Shown one piece after another: positions 42,836-52,071 of a DNA stretch of 64,000 nt. Numbering within the stretch: position 1 is the first letter of the stretch; every line of letters starts with the position of its first letter. The notes beneath the pieces are model-generated. The model was not told the DNA's origin. It did no database searches and worked only from the letters and a program-made list of their open reading frames with translations. The position numbers were made by a program, and so were the translations under genes. Origin of the DNA: Aquimarina sp040786285 (GTDB lineage: Bacteria > Bacteroidota > Bacteroidia > Flavobacteriales > Flavobacteriaceae); contig NZ_JBFMKQ010000002.1 of NCBI RefSeq assembly GCF_040786285.1, positions 620,001 to 684,000 of the forward strand. Reading direction: 5' to 3'.

Positions 42836-44065
42836 ATGGAGAGTTTGTTTTTTGAAAGAGGTTTTCAACTTTTTCAAGTGAAAAAATTTAAAGAAGCATT
42901 ACACTCATTACAGGAAGGTTTACAAAAAGAGCCAAATAATTATTTTGCTAAGAGCCTGTTAATTAGATGTTATGTTGAATTAAATGATTATAAAAAAGCT
43001 GAAGAATTAAATGAACTTTTGATTTCTGAATACCCTAACGAAGACGAACTGTTTTATAATCGTTCTGCTATAGCTTGGTATCATGAAAATAAAACAGCAG
43101 CTTTGGAGGCTATTAATGAAGCTATATCATTAGATCCATATAACCCTGATTATTTTGGCTATAAAGGGTTAATGCTCTTAGAGTCTAAGGACTATCGGGA
43201 AAGTCTTTCGTGTGCAGATGATGGTTTAAAACTTGATCCCAATAGTGTACTTTGCCTTAATGTTAGAGCTCAGACTTTAACAAAATTAAAAAGACAAAAG
43301 GAAGCGCAAGAAACAATAAGTAATACACTAAATCAAGACCCTGAAGGAAGTTTTTCTCATGCTAATGTTGGTTGGGTTCTATTAGAACAAGGAAAACATA
43401 AAGAAGCAATGGACCATTTTAAAGAGTCTCTTAAAAATGATCCTACATCAAGATATGCTCAAGATGGAATGTTGGAAGCTATAAAAGCTAAAAATTTTAT
43501 TTATAGAGCCTATCTAAAATATGCATTCTGGATATCCAATATGAAAACTAAGAATCAATGGATGTTTTTAATTGGGATTTATTTGGTGTATAGATTTTTG
43601 ATAAAAACAGTACAGCTTTCGGAATATCCTTATCTAGTGTTTTTCATTATTGTGCCTTATTTACTGTTTGCACTTGGAGGATGGATTATAGGACCGTTAT
43701 CTAATATGATTTTACTATTTAATACTTATGGGAAATATTTATTGGACAAAAATGATAAAACTTCTGGAATTATATTCTTTTCCTGTTTAGTACTTTCTTT
43801 AAGTTGTATTATTTTGTTTTTTTGGTTCGATTTAGATGTTTACTTGTTAATTGCAATTTCTTCAATATGTGCAATTATACCACTAACTAAAGGTTCTTTA
43901 TATCAAAATAGGATGTCTAGATTAATAAGTTTTGGAATAGGAAGTGTAGTTCTTTTAGCGGGAGTATTAGGTCCTTTTTTAAATTCGGATTTAGTTTTCC
44001 TTGGTACGATATCGGTTATTGGAATGGTGGCTTATACTTGGATAGGTAATTTATTGAAAAATTAA
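42836..44065 (+). CDS. TPR-containing membrane protein
   Basis: A 409-residue protein with about five tetratricopeptide repeats in the first 215 residues (KEALHSLQEGLQKEPNNYFA, AALEAINEAISLDPYNPDY, HKEAMDHFKESLKNDP) and five to six membrane helices in the last 180 (for example WMFLIGIYLVYRFLI, YLVFFIIVPYLLFALGG). It starts directly after the AAA gene's stop. The TPR part could receive the ATPase's TPR partners, so the pair is a likely membrane-linked remodelling module. I know no characterised homologue. The following 277 nt up to 44342 hold no gene I can see. Confidence 0.82.
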   Translation: MESLFFERGFQLFQVKKFKEALHSLQEGLQKEPNNYFAKSLLIRCYVELNDYKKAEELNELLISEYPNEDELFYNRSAIAWYHENKTAALEAINEAISLDPYNPDYFGYKGLMLLESKDYRESLSCADDGLKLDPNSVLCLNVRAQTLTKLKRQKEAQETISNTLNQDPEGSFSHANVGWVLLEQGKHKEAMDHFKESLKNDPTSRYAQDGMLEAIKAKNFIYRAYLKYAFWISNMKTKNQWMFLIGIYLVYRFLIKTVQLSEYPYLVFFIIVPYLLFALGGWIIGPLSNMILLFNTYGKYLLDKNDKTSGIIFFSCLVLSLSCIILFFWFDLDVYLLIAISSICAIIPLTKGSLYQNRMSRLISFGIGSVVLLAGVLGPFLNSDLVFLGTISVIGMVAYTWIGNLLKN

Positions 44066-44342
44066 TTGATCTTTCTGATTGGACTTCGCTACGATTTATT
44101 TTTGTTTGAAAATCAGTTGATTATTTTAGACAATAGAAAAGTAATTGAATGCAGTAATACTTCCTATAGAAATTAAGGTATTCCAAAATTGGTAAGAGAA
44201 TATCTGGCAAATATGTTTTATTCAAATTAAACTATAAATTCTTGACCCTTTCTCAAGGATTTGATGATAAATAATATTCTTAAGATAAGATATTAGTAAC
44301 CTAATATACCTTTTACAAGATTAGTATGTTGTTTTTATTGTA

Positions 44343-45107
44343 TTATTTTTCTGCTAAACGAGTGGCTTTATTTGCCATCTCTTTTTCCCAACCCTTAGAA
44401 AAAATGGCGTGACCATTTTTACTCATAAGCTTCATTTTTTCTTTTACTGCATCTTGTATTTTAAGTGGTAAAGCATAAAGTTTTTTGTTAATTTTGGTAT
44501 GTCTACCACCATCGATATCACTATTCTGATGTTTGATCGATACTCTTTTTTTGTTATGGTAAACTAATATTTTTACCCTACCGTCTTTATACATATTTTG
44601 ACCTGTAGTACCATAGACTAAGATGAGGTCTACAAGACCGTCACCATCAAGGTCGGATATTTCTGAGTATTGATTCCAAAAACCAATAGAAGTTTCCCAA
44701 TCATCATCTATTTCACCTGTAACTGTAGATCTCTTTTTAAGCTGATTGTTTTTGTTCGTTATATTTAAAGCGTATATATTATCATATAAAGTATCTTTTT
44801 CTTCATGTATTGCCTTCCTGTGATCAGTTAATAATAGATAGTATTCGCCCGATTCATCCTTATAAGAATATGCTTGATAGAGGGCATTTGAAATGCCTAA
44901 TAGATTTTGTTTTCTTCTTGTAAAAATAGATGCAATCTCTTTTTTAGAAAGCTTACTCGCTATTTTCGAATCCATGGGTATGGCATCATATTTTTCTATT
45001 GGTGCCGTCACAATTGCCTCTTGTTTGGTTACTTGTTTGGATTCTTGTGCTTGTTCTTTGCAAGCGCATATTGCTAAAAGTAAGATTAAAAGTAAAAATC
45101 TTGTCAT
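44343..45107 (-). CDS. Hypothetical lipoprotein
   Basis: A 254-residue lipoprotein from ATG 45107 (MTRFLLLILLLAICAC, lipobox ICAC, Cys16), chosen over the TTG two codons upstream. The linker is Gln/Lys-rich; the central part has DLDGDGLVDLILVYGTTG, resembling FG-GAP/integrin-type repeat strands with a calcium-binding DxDxDG. The C-terminus is basic. Function unknown. A repeat-like role in surface binding is only a guess. It is alone between intergenic gaps. Confidence 0.75.
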   Translation of the reverse strand: MTRFLLLILLLAICACKEQAQESKQVTKQEAIVTAPIEKYDAIPMDSKIASKLSKKEIASIFTRRKQNLLGISNALYQAYSYKDESGEYYLLLTDHRKAIHEEKDTLYDNIYALNITNKNNQLKKRSTVTGEIDDDWETSIGFWNQYSEISDLDGDGLVDLILVYGTTGQNMYKDGRVKILVYHNKKRVSIKHQNSDIDGGRHTKINKKLYALPLKIQDAVKEKMKLMSKNGHAIFSKGWEKEMANKATRLAEK

Positions 45108-45198
45108 AATCAAATTGATTTAAAAAAGATGTTAATAATGCTTGTTTTTTTACTAAATGTAAAAAATATTTTATAAAAGAAACACTTGTAACCGTACT

Positions 45199-45507
45199 TT
45201 ACATCATCCAACAGTCTATTTGATCAGTAATAATATGCCATAGCAGGGCAATTCCGAAAATTCTGATCTTTGGGAAAAATAACATAAAACCATACACTAT
45301 GATTGCATAATAACTATGTAAAAGATGAAAACCAATACTGCATCGATTAGGATCAAAAATAGGATTAGCCAGCAAATGATCAAGGTCTATAAGCATGGCT
45401 CCTAAAAAGGTGAGGTATACTTTTTTCCATTGTTTTGGATAAAAAAGTAAAGCGATTATTAAAGGGATGATAAAATGAAGCCCGTAGTGTATGATAGATC
45501 GAGTCAT
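45199..45507 (-). CDS. DUF6122-like small membrane protein
   Basis: A 102-residue protein with three membrane helices (about 4-22, 30-45, 68-98). The N-terminal MTRSIIHYGLHFIIPLIIALLF and the short loop IDLDHLLANPIFDPNRCSIGFHLLHS, with repeated His/Asp, match what I recall as DUF6122. The conserved Asp/His residues on the membrane face hint at metal binding, but no function is known. No partner is evident on either side. Confidence 0.78.
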   Translation of the reverse strand: MTRSIIHYGLHFIIPLIIALLFYPKQWKKVYLTFLGAMLIDLDHLLANPIFDPNRCSIGFHLLHSYYAIIVYGFMLFFPKIRIFGIALLWHIITDQIDCWMM

Positions 45508-45604
45508 GTTAATCTTATTGCGAGGTACTTTTTTAAAATCAAGTTATGTATTGAAAAATTATGCAATATAAGTGCTTCAATTTAGTGATTGATATTAATG
45601 CTAA

Positions 45605-46561
45605 TTATTTGTTTGTTGTTGTAAAATAACCCTCTAAGAGAGGGCAAAGTAGATTGGTGTATTTTGTTGCTCCTTTATTATTAAAATGGTTACCATCTAA
45701 TAAATAGTTGGCATTGGTAATACTCTCAATAAAACCCTTGGAGTATCTTATTTTTACACTATCTGGTAACGAATTATATAACGGAATTACTATATCCTTT
45801 TCTTTTTCTTTTAAATATGTAACAGGCAAAAAGAACACTATTTTGGAGTCATATAATTCACTTAATTCCAATAAATAATTAATGTAGTTGTGATAAGATT
45901 TCAGATTTTTATTCTTTTTTGAAGAATAGTTAATCTCCTTATATGTTATAAAAGGAGTGGTAGAATAAAAATTATTTCCTTTTAAAGAAATAAAACCCAT
46001 CAATTTTGTACTACTTTTTTCACTATCATTATTATGGTTCAATATTCTTTTCATACTCTCTTTTAAAGGAGTTTTTAAGAAAAAGTAACTATTCAATGCA
46101 TTTAGATTTATGATTGTCTTTTGACGTAAGTTTTCTTTCTTTGTCAAAGCTTTAATAGTTTCCGTTATATTTATATTAGCTTCATTAGAGAACTTTATTA
46201 ATCCTTTTGGGAGCTCTGGAATTATTGGAGATAACTCAATAAAAAGTACATTTGACCCCTGAGTTCGTATTAGGTAATCAGCTAAAATACAATTGCTTAA
46301 AAAAGTTGAACTACTAATTGCAGTGTTGTGTATATTGCTATTGTTAAAATGATCCCTTAGTATTTTTGGATTGACACTTTTCTGTACTCTGCTAGAACCA
46401 ATGAAATAATATGAAGGTTCTTTGTTATTAGATATTTTATCTGATATAGCAGCGTAATAATTGTCAACGTTTGGAGGAGATACCTTTTTAATAAGTAATG
46501 CTATTAAAAGGATAATAGTTCCAAATGCAATTAATTTTACAATTGTTTCTTTTATTTTCAT
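45605..46561 (-). CDS. SGNH-like membrane-anchored hydrolase, MBOAT partner
   Basis: A 318-residue protein from ATG 46561 (MKIKETIVKLIAFG; an upstream TTG lies in a duplicated 25-bp repeat). It has one N-terminal membrane helix (about 9-26) and an extracytoplasmic domain with YFIGSSRVQKSVNP (Ser56/57, the GxS nucleophile block as in DltD/AlgX) and DGNHFNNKGATKY (Asp289-x-x-His292). This is the layout of proteins that work with MBOAT acyltransferases on D-alanine or acetyl transfer to envelope polymers. It directly follows the MBOAT gene on the same strand (36 nt), separated by a tandem duplication. Confidence 0.8.
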   Translation of the reverse strand: MKIKETIVKLIAFGTIILLIALLIKKVSPPNVDNYYAAISDKISNNKEPSYYFIGSSRVQKSVNPKILRDHFNNSNIHNTAISSSTFLSNCILADYLIRTQGSNVLFIELSPIIPELPKGLIKFSNEANINITETIKALTKKENLRQKTIINLNALNSYFFLKTPLKESMKRILNHNNDSEKSSTKLMGFISLKGNNFYSTTPFITYKEINYSSKKNKNLKSYHNYINYLLELSELYDSKIVFFLPVTYLKEKEKDIVIPLYNSLPDSVKIRYSKGFIESITNANYLLDGNHFNNKGATKYTNLLCPLLEGYFTTTNK

Positions 46562-46610
46562 AATAATTTTTATCAAAATAAGATATAATAATTTTTATCA
46601 AAATAAGATA
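46561..46610. repeat. Perfect 25-bp tandem duplication
   Basis: Two identical 25-bp units at 46561-46585 and 46586-46610 (TAATAATTTTTATCAAAATA...) with the MBOAT stop codon inside the second unit and the SGNH start just below the first. Confidence 0.95.
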
Positions 46611-47983
46611 TAATAATTATCAACTCCGGTACTTAATCCGAATATCAAGGTCATCATTGTCAATTTAATATAAATAAACCACCGATTTAAAATAGGCCTA
46701 TTTTGCAAATAATCATCAAATCTCTTGCTTCCCGCCTTACTATAATGATAGTCCATTATTACAAACGAAATTATGATGATTACAATATTTATTAACTGTC
46801 TTTGTAAAATCTCTTTTGGAATATATGATGGATTCAAAAATACTTTTTCAAATAGAGACATCAAATCTGGCGAAATGAAAATGAGCGCTAGAACACAAGA
46901 GAAAAAAAGATGATATAAATAGCCTGTAACTTTCCTGAATTTTGGATAATGGAATTTTTTTAAATCTACTTTTTTTTCAAGTATAATCCACAAACCATTT
47001 AGGATACCCCAAAGAAACAGAGTTGTCGTAAGTTCGTGCCATAATGCGATTAATATAAAAGTGGTTAATAATAGTAGATCGGTATATTTTCGCTTTTTAT
47101 CATATTTGGCTATGACAAAGAAAAAATAATCACGAAACCAATGATTTAATGTAATATGCCATCCTTTCCAGAATTCTTGTCTAGAGGAAGAAAAATAGAC
47201 TCTATTGAGAAAATTATTTTTTAATTGTATATTAAAAATTTGAGAAATACCTTGAAAAAGATCAATAAATGAACTGAAGTTACAATAGAGATAGAAAAAG
47301 AAAAGCAGTCCTAAAATTAAGTAATAGAATCCGCTAATTTCTGAACTTAATAATATATCAAGTAAGTTAAATATTCTCTGAGCAATAACTGAGCTTTTAA
47401 ATAATCCCCATAGTATTAGCCGCATACCTTTTGAAATACTTTGGTTAGAAATAGAGATGTTCTTGAATTGCGAAATAAGATATTTTGCTCGATGTAGTGG
47501 TCCAGAAAATATAGCTGGAAAATAGATTAAATATAGTAGTAATAAAAAAAAATTCTTTTGGGGTTCAATATATTTTCTCTTAATATCAATCAAGTAACTT
47601 ATCCCATTAAAAGTAAAATAAGAAAGACCAATTATTTGAAACAGAGATGACCACTTAAGCCATTCCAATAATTGAATGCTTTTTGAACTATAATCTTCGA
47701 AATGAGTACCAGTGTTTGTTATCTTCGAAATGATTAGTGGTACTAAAATAAAGAATAATAACACTCTTGTTTTGGAAAAATTATGACGTATTACAAAACT
47801 TAATTTATATATGATAAAAGATAGAAGAACTAAGAATAACAATGTATAACCTACTAATAGATAGTAAAAAAGTAAACTTGTTACAACAAGAGCCTTCCAT
47901 CGATTTTCCTTAGAAAAAAGAGAGACTAAAAGTATAGAAAAAAGTATATACAGAAATAATAATAATAAATTAAATTCTACCAT
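46598..47983 (-). CDS. MBOAT family O-acyltransferase
   Basis: A 461-residue polytopic membrane protein (about ten or more helices). Family markers are GLSYFTFNGISYLIDIKRKYIEP, the conserved EFWKGWHITLNHWFRDYFFF and the catalytic His in ILIALWHELTTTLFLWG (His316). MBOAT proteins such as DltB, AlgI and PatA carry acyl groups across the membrane to an extracytoplasmic acceptor. The gene lies 155 nt downstream of the P450 gene and directly upstream of an SGNH-like partner, giving the usual MBOAT-SGNH pair. The donor would fit the ACP upstream, by inference. Confidence 0.92.
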   Translation of the reverse strand: MVEFNLLLLFLYILFSILLVSLFSKENRWKALVVTSLLFYYLLVGYTLLFLVLLSFIIYKLSFVIRHNFSKTRVLLFFILVPLIISKITNTGTHFEDYSSKSIQLLEWLKWSSLFQIIGLSYFTFNGISYLIDIKRKYIEPQKNFFLLLLYLIYFPAIFSGPLHRAKYLISQFKNISISNQSISKGMRLILWGLFKSSVIAQRIFNLLDILLSSEISGFYYLILGLLFFFYLYCNFSSFIDLFQGISQIFNIQLKNNFLNRVYFSSSRQEFWKGWHITLNHWFRDYFFFVIAKYDKKRKYTDLLLLTTFILIALWHELTTTLFLWGILNGLWIILEKKVDLKKFHYPKFRKVTGYLYHLFFSCVLALIFISPDLMSLFEKVFLNPSYIPKEILQRQLINIVIIIISFVIMDYHYSKAGSKRFDDYLQNRPILNRWFIYIKLTMMTLIFGLSTGVDNYYILF

Positions 47984-48138
47984 TTAGCTTTTTTTAATTT
48001 TATCGAACTAATGTCGAATGAATTTTTTGGTAAATGGTTTGGCATCTTCTATGTTTCTTTTTTGGATCGGTAATTAGGTAAGGATATTATATTAATTGAA
48101 TAGGGTTATTATCTAAAAACAAAAGCAATTTGAAAAGT

Positions 48139-49341
48139 TTATTTCGAAATACTACTTTTTAGATGTAGAGTATCTACAGTTCGCATAAAAATCTGTCTTG
48201 CCCATTTTATTTGTTGCCTATCATCTATTTCATAATCTTTTAGAAAATTCACCATTGGTTTCAGACAATATCTCATCTCTTGTCTGGCTATCTGGGCTCC
48301 TAAACAAAAGTGATTTCCTCCTCCAAATGCTAGATGCTCATTTGGATTTCTATCAGGGATTATCTGATCTGGATTTTCAAAAACATTAGGATCTCGATTT
48401 GCGCTGGCCAAACACAGATATAATTTTGAATTAGACGAAATGGTGATCTCACCATACTCTAATGGTTCTTTATTAACTCTCACAGTATATTGCAAAGGAG
48501 AAGAGAATCTAAATAGTTCCTCGATCAAAAGATTTAATTCTTTGCTATCAGTATTCAATACATAATCTATCAATTTAGAATTACTAAGGATTTCAAATAA
48601 TGCCATAGTTAGATTGTCTTTCGAAGTTTCAAAAGCTGCCATTACAGAAACAGACATAATAGAATAAATGTCTTCATCTGTGTATTTGATATTTAATTGA
48701 TTTGCGAATTTTTTTATATTTTCTTTGTATTCTGAGTCATGAAAAATCCCTTTACCCCATAAAAACCAAGAATTTATTTCTTGATATATCTGTTTAGGGA
48801 TAAAAAGATCCTGACTTCGAGCCAACATGTTTGAATATTTTTTTACTTTTTCAAAACTTTCAAAATTCTTAATTCCAAATAGTTTTTCGGTTACTAAAAA
48901 AATAAAATAAGCACAATAATTTACAAGATCAATGTTTTTGACATTTTTGTATTTATCGTTCAAAATATCCATAGATTCAGCTATCACCGCATCCAAATCA
49001 AACTCTTTAAAAGATTTACCCATAACCACTTTTAAATTTCTATGCTGATCATTATTTAAATACATTGCCCATTTTTGGGTTCCTTTAGATAAATATGGAC
49101 AGGCATCTGTATTTTTAAAAATGTAAGGCTCTTTGGTTTTAAAATATGTGTTTAATTCGGAAACATCAAAATTGTTAGAACGTATAATGGTGTTTACGTC
49201 CTGATGCTTAAAGAAACTCCATTCATTATGTACTCCTTTATGGATTGGGTTTTTTTCTCGGCACTCTTTTAAATGTGGGTACGGATTGTCAAAATATCCT
49301 TTGGTATACGGATTCCAAATTATTTTTGATGCTCTATCCAT
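48139..49341 (-). CDS. Cytochrome P450
   Basis: A 400-residue soluble bacterial P450. The heme loop is AFGGGNHFCLGAQIARQE with Cys346; the I-helix reads MAAFETSKDN, matching (A/G)(G)x(D/E)T(T/S) with Gly replaced by Ala and keeping the acid-Thr pair; ExxR is in EELFRFSSP. The N-terminus has no anchor. The start codon is inside the end of the acyl carrier protein gene (22 nt overlap), so the two are tightly coupled. P450s paired with carrier proteins oxidise acyl or aminoacyl groups while bound to the carrier; redox partners are not encoded here. Confidence 0.95.
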   Translation of the reverse strand: MDRASKIIWNPYTKGYFDNPYPHLKECREKNPIHKGVHNEWSFFKHQDVNTIIRSNNFDVSELNTYFKTKEPYIFKNTDACPYLSKGTQKWAMYLNNDQHRNLKVVMGKSFKEFDLDAVIAESMDILNDKYKNVKNIDLVNYCAYFIFLVTEKLFGIKNFESFEKVKKYSNMLARSQDLFIPKQIYQEINSWFLWGKGIFHDSEYKENIKKFANQLNIKYTDEDIYSIMSVSVMAAFETSKDNLTMALFEILSNSKLIDYVLNTDSKELNLLIEELFRFSSPLQYTVRVNKEPLEYGEITISSNSKLYLCLASANRDPNVFENPDQIIPDRNPNEHLAFGGGNHFCLGAQIARQEMRYCLKPMVNFLKDYEIDDRQQIKWARQIFMRTVDTLHLKSSISK

Positions 49342-49550
49342 TCAACAAGCTTGTTTATAGTGTCATATTCAGAAAAAATTGTAGGGTCGATTTCTCCTAC
49401 ATCGAGCTTAGATTCTAAATCAAATGCTAGAGTTAACGTAGACAAAGAATCCATATTAAAATTGGTAAATTCCAGATCACATGATATTTCATCGATAGGT
49501 AGGTCGGTTTCTTCAGCAACTCTTTCCTGAAGCCATAATTTTATACTCAT
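49320..49550 (-). CDS. Acyl carrier protein
   Basis: A 76-residue carrier protein: three predicted helices with the DSL motif in NFNMDSLSTLT, where Ser35 would take the phosphopantetheine arm, after an acidic helix and loop (DLPIDEISCDLEF). The C-terminus is IEHQK. It is not the FabF-linked housekeeping ACP (no fab genes nearby); the P450 gene overlaps its last 22 nt, so it probably presents the substrate to that enzyme. The 254 nt upstream to 49804 contain no gene and no clear promoter. Confidence 0.92.
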   Translation of the reverse strand: MSIKLWLQERVAEETDLPIDEISCDLEFTNFNMDSLSTLTLAFDLESKLDVGEIDPTIFSEYDTINKLVEWIEHQK

Positions 49551-49804
49551 AGTAATTGAATAGTTGGTTTAATATGTTTTTTTTGAATTAGTCAATAAAC
49601 GTCGATTAATTCAAATAGGTATAATTAAAGAATTAGGGTAGGTTTATAGAATACAAAACTTGTATCTCTTTATTAGTGCATAAATAGTATTTTTTTCTTA
49701 GAAATTCAATTAAACTTTAATAGAAAATTTTTTAAAAATAATTTTAACAGTGGAGGTTGAGAATATGGAAAAAGATTATTAGCAGCAGTATAGAGTTGAT
49801 TTTG

Positions 49805-50428
49805 CTAAAAAATAGCCTGTTTCTCTAAATACGTCAATGCATTTGTGCCTTCATTAAATAATAAATCCAAAATAGAGAGGTTAGGTATAAATCCGTGTTT
49901 TTCTGAAAATACCTGGATGTATGATTCTAAATGATATCGTTTTTCTTTTTTAGCATTTACAAGCTCTCTTTGATCGTTAATTTCCTTGGGAGTCTTGATA
50001 TATTCGTTTGTTTTAGTGAAACTAGATTCTAACTGAAGACAGTCAAAAACAGCCTCCATACATTCATAGTTAAAATCTAACAGAAATTTTTTCTTCTTTT
50101 CGAATAAATGAGCAAATTCATCTTCGTAATACTCAAAAAAGGGGGAGGTTCTATACGCCGTTTCTAATGATTTCCAGTGCAATGTCTGCCATTCAAAATC
50201 ATTTTCTATACAAACATCTTTATACAATTGTCTCCCTACCTTTCCGTTATGTTTGATGGGGATAGATAATAAGAGCTTACCGTTAGCCCCGTATACATAG
50301 GTGCGATTGCGATAGGTTTGCTTTTGATAGTTGTCTTCATTTTCAAAAACAATCGAATCTGATTGTGCAATAGCGACATTTTGAGCTATAGACCCAAAGT
50401 ATGTTGGATGGAGTAAGATTGTCTTCAA
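49805..50428 (-). CDS. WbqC family protein
   Basis: A 207-residue protein with the WbqC pattern: MKTILLHPTYFGSIAQNVAIAQSD at the start, NYQKQTYRNRTYVYGANGKLLLSIPI, and the tryptophan-containing WQTLHWKSLETAYRTSPFFEYY. Homologues lie in O-antigen clusters or, as here, after lepB in Flavobacteriia; the enzymatic role is unproven though aminotransfer to sugars has been suggested. It starts 14 nt after the lepB stop, same operon. Confidence 0.88.
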   Translation of the reverse strand: MKTILLHPTYFGSIAQNVAIAQSDSIVFENEDNYQKQTYRNRTYVYGANGKLLLSIPIKHNGKVGRQLYKDVCIENDFEWQTLHWKSLETAYRTSPFFEYYEDEFAHLFEKKKKFLLDFNYECMEAVFDCLQLESSFTKTNEYIKTPKEINDQRELVNAKKEKRYHLESYIQVFSEKHGFIPNLSILDLLFNEGTNALTYLEKQAIF

Positions 50429-50442
50429 TGTACTCTTTGATA

Positions 50443-52020
50443 TTATGCTGCTTTCTTTCTTTTTCGGTATTGATTATAAATAATCCAACCTGCTAAAAGA
50501 ATTATAAAGTATTTGAAATAAGAAACTGGTTGACCGTTTCCTCCTACAGTTGTGAACATACGATCCCAACGGATCTTGTTAAACAATCCTTTGGCATTGG
50601 TATCCCAACTAAACCATACAAAAACAGGCTTACCTACAATGTGATTGGCAGGAACATATCCCCATACTCGGCTATCTTCACTGTTATGACGATTGTCTCC
50701 CATCATCCAGTAATAATCTTGTTTAAAAGTATAGGAGTCTATAGGTTTTCCGTTAAGAAGTACTTGTGTGCCATTAACTGTTAATTTATTTTCAATCCCT
50801 AACTCAGAGCCTTCATAGACTTCAATAATTCTTCGATATAAAGAAAAACTTTTAAGGTCCATCTTTACCGTTTTACCTGCTTCAGGAATATATATAGCAC
50901 CAAAGTTGTCAGAGTTCCAATTTACCTTTCCGTTATTAGGAAAGATATTAGGGTCTTTTTGACCTTTTGGAGAAAATATTCTTCGAATATCTGCTACATT
51001 GGGATGATTTTTAAATCGAGTCGCAGCATCTTCGGTCATACCTTTTATAAAAAAACGCTGTTGGTCATATCCAAATTCTTGTTGATCTTTTGCCTTTATT
51101 TTATAGCGATTATAAAGGTTTTGAAGATTAAAACTTTCACCTTTTGTACTTCCGGCATGCGTAAATTGTAACTGAGCACGATCAGGGAGTTGGTTTCTTT
51201 TACCATTAATGTGTACATATCCATCCACAACCGATAAAGAATCTCCTGGTACCCCTACACATCGTTTTACATAATTTGATTTCTTATCAATAGGCTTGTA
51301 AAAGCTTTTTTTGGATTTGTCTCTAAAAAAACGAACTGTATCTATAGGCCAACTAAATACCACAATATCATTGCGCTTGATTTTTTGAAAGCCGGGCAAT
51401 CTAAAGTATGGATATTGCGGGCTGTTAGTGTATGATTTTGTTCTAATTAGTGGAATAGTGTCATGTACCATTGGAAAAGATACAGCCGTCATAGGAGTTC
51501 GTGCACCATAATGAAACTTACTTACAAATAAGAAATCTCCAACCAATAATGTTCTTTCTAAAGATCCAGTAGGAATCGTATAAGGCTGCATGAAATAAGT
51601 ATGAACTATAGTAGCTGCAACAACAGCAAATAGTATTGAACTAATCCATTCTCCTGTTGCTGTTCTTGGTTTTAAACTGCGATCTTGTATATAATTTACA
51701 TCTAACATGTAATTTACGTAGTAGATATAAAATCCAAGAGTAATAACTACTAATACAGTATCAGTAGTAGAATTCTTACCAAAACTTCTAATGGTTTCTA
51801 CCCAAATAACGGGCAACATAATTACATTGATGACTGGTATAAATAGTAAAATAACCCACCACCATGGGCGGTTTATGATTTTCATTAATACCACTGCATT
51901 ATAAACTGGCACTATAGCTTCCCAAGCCTTTCTACCTGCTTTAACATATAATTTCCAAGTGCCTAGAAAATGAATTACCTGTAGTATCAGGAAAAAAATA
52001 AACCATTCTGTTAGTATCAT
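50443..52020 (-). CDS. lepB: Signal peptidase I
   Basis: A 525-residue membrane peptidase that removes signal peptides of exported proteins. An N-terminal part with three to four membrane helices (about 1-110, DUF5684-like) precedes the S26 domain: MQPYTIPTGSLERTLLVGDFLFV with the catalytic Ser, NYVKRCVGVPGDSLSVVDGYV with the catalytic Lys, and WMMGDNRHNSEDSRVWGYVP. The large insert (about 270-420) and a C-terminal membrane helix are typical of Bacteroidetes. Located between dapB and wbqC as in related genomes. Confidence 0.95.
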   Translation of the reverse strand: MILTEWFIFFLILQVIHFLGTWKLYVKAGRKAWEAIVPVYNAVVLMKIINRPWWWVILLFIPVINVIMLPVIWVETIRSFGKNSTTDTVLVVITLGFYIYYVNYMLDVNYIQDRSLKPRTATGEWISSILFAVVAATIVHTYFMQPYTIPTGSLERTLLVGDFLFVSKFHYGARTPMTAVSFPMVHDTIPLIRTKSYTNSPQYPYFRLPGFQKIKRNDIVVFSWPIDTVRFFRDKSKKSFYKPIDKKSNYVKRCVGVPGDSLSVVDGYVHINGKRNQLPDRAQLQFTHAGSTKGESFNLQNLYNRYKIKAKDQQEFGYDQQRFFIKGMTEDAATRFKNHPNVADIRRIFSPKGQKDPNIFPNNGKVNWNSDNFGAIYIPEAGKTVKMDLKSFSLYRRIIEVYEGSELGIENKLTVNGTQVLLNGKPIDSYTFKQDYYWMMGDNRHNSEDSRVWGYVPANHIVGKPVFVWFSWDTNAKGLFNKIRWDRMFTTVGGNGQPVSYFKYFIILLAGWIIYNQYRKRKKAA

Positions 52021-52071
52021 CTCTATTAATTTTTTATATAAGTACTTCTTATGTGTAAAGTGTTACATTTT

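Noticed and set aside
49630..49643. TAGGGTAGG as a further copy of the ECF box
   Set aside because: The word differs from GGTAGGGTA and no plus-strand gene follows.
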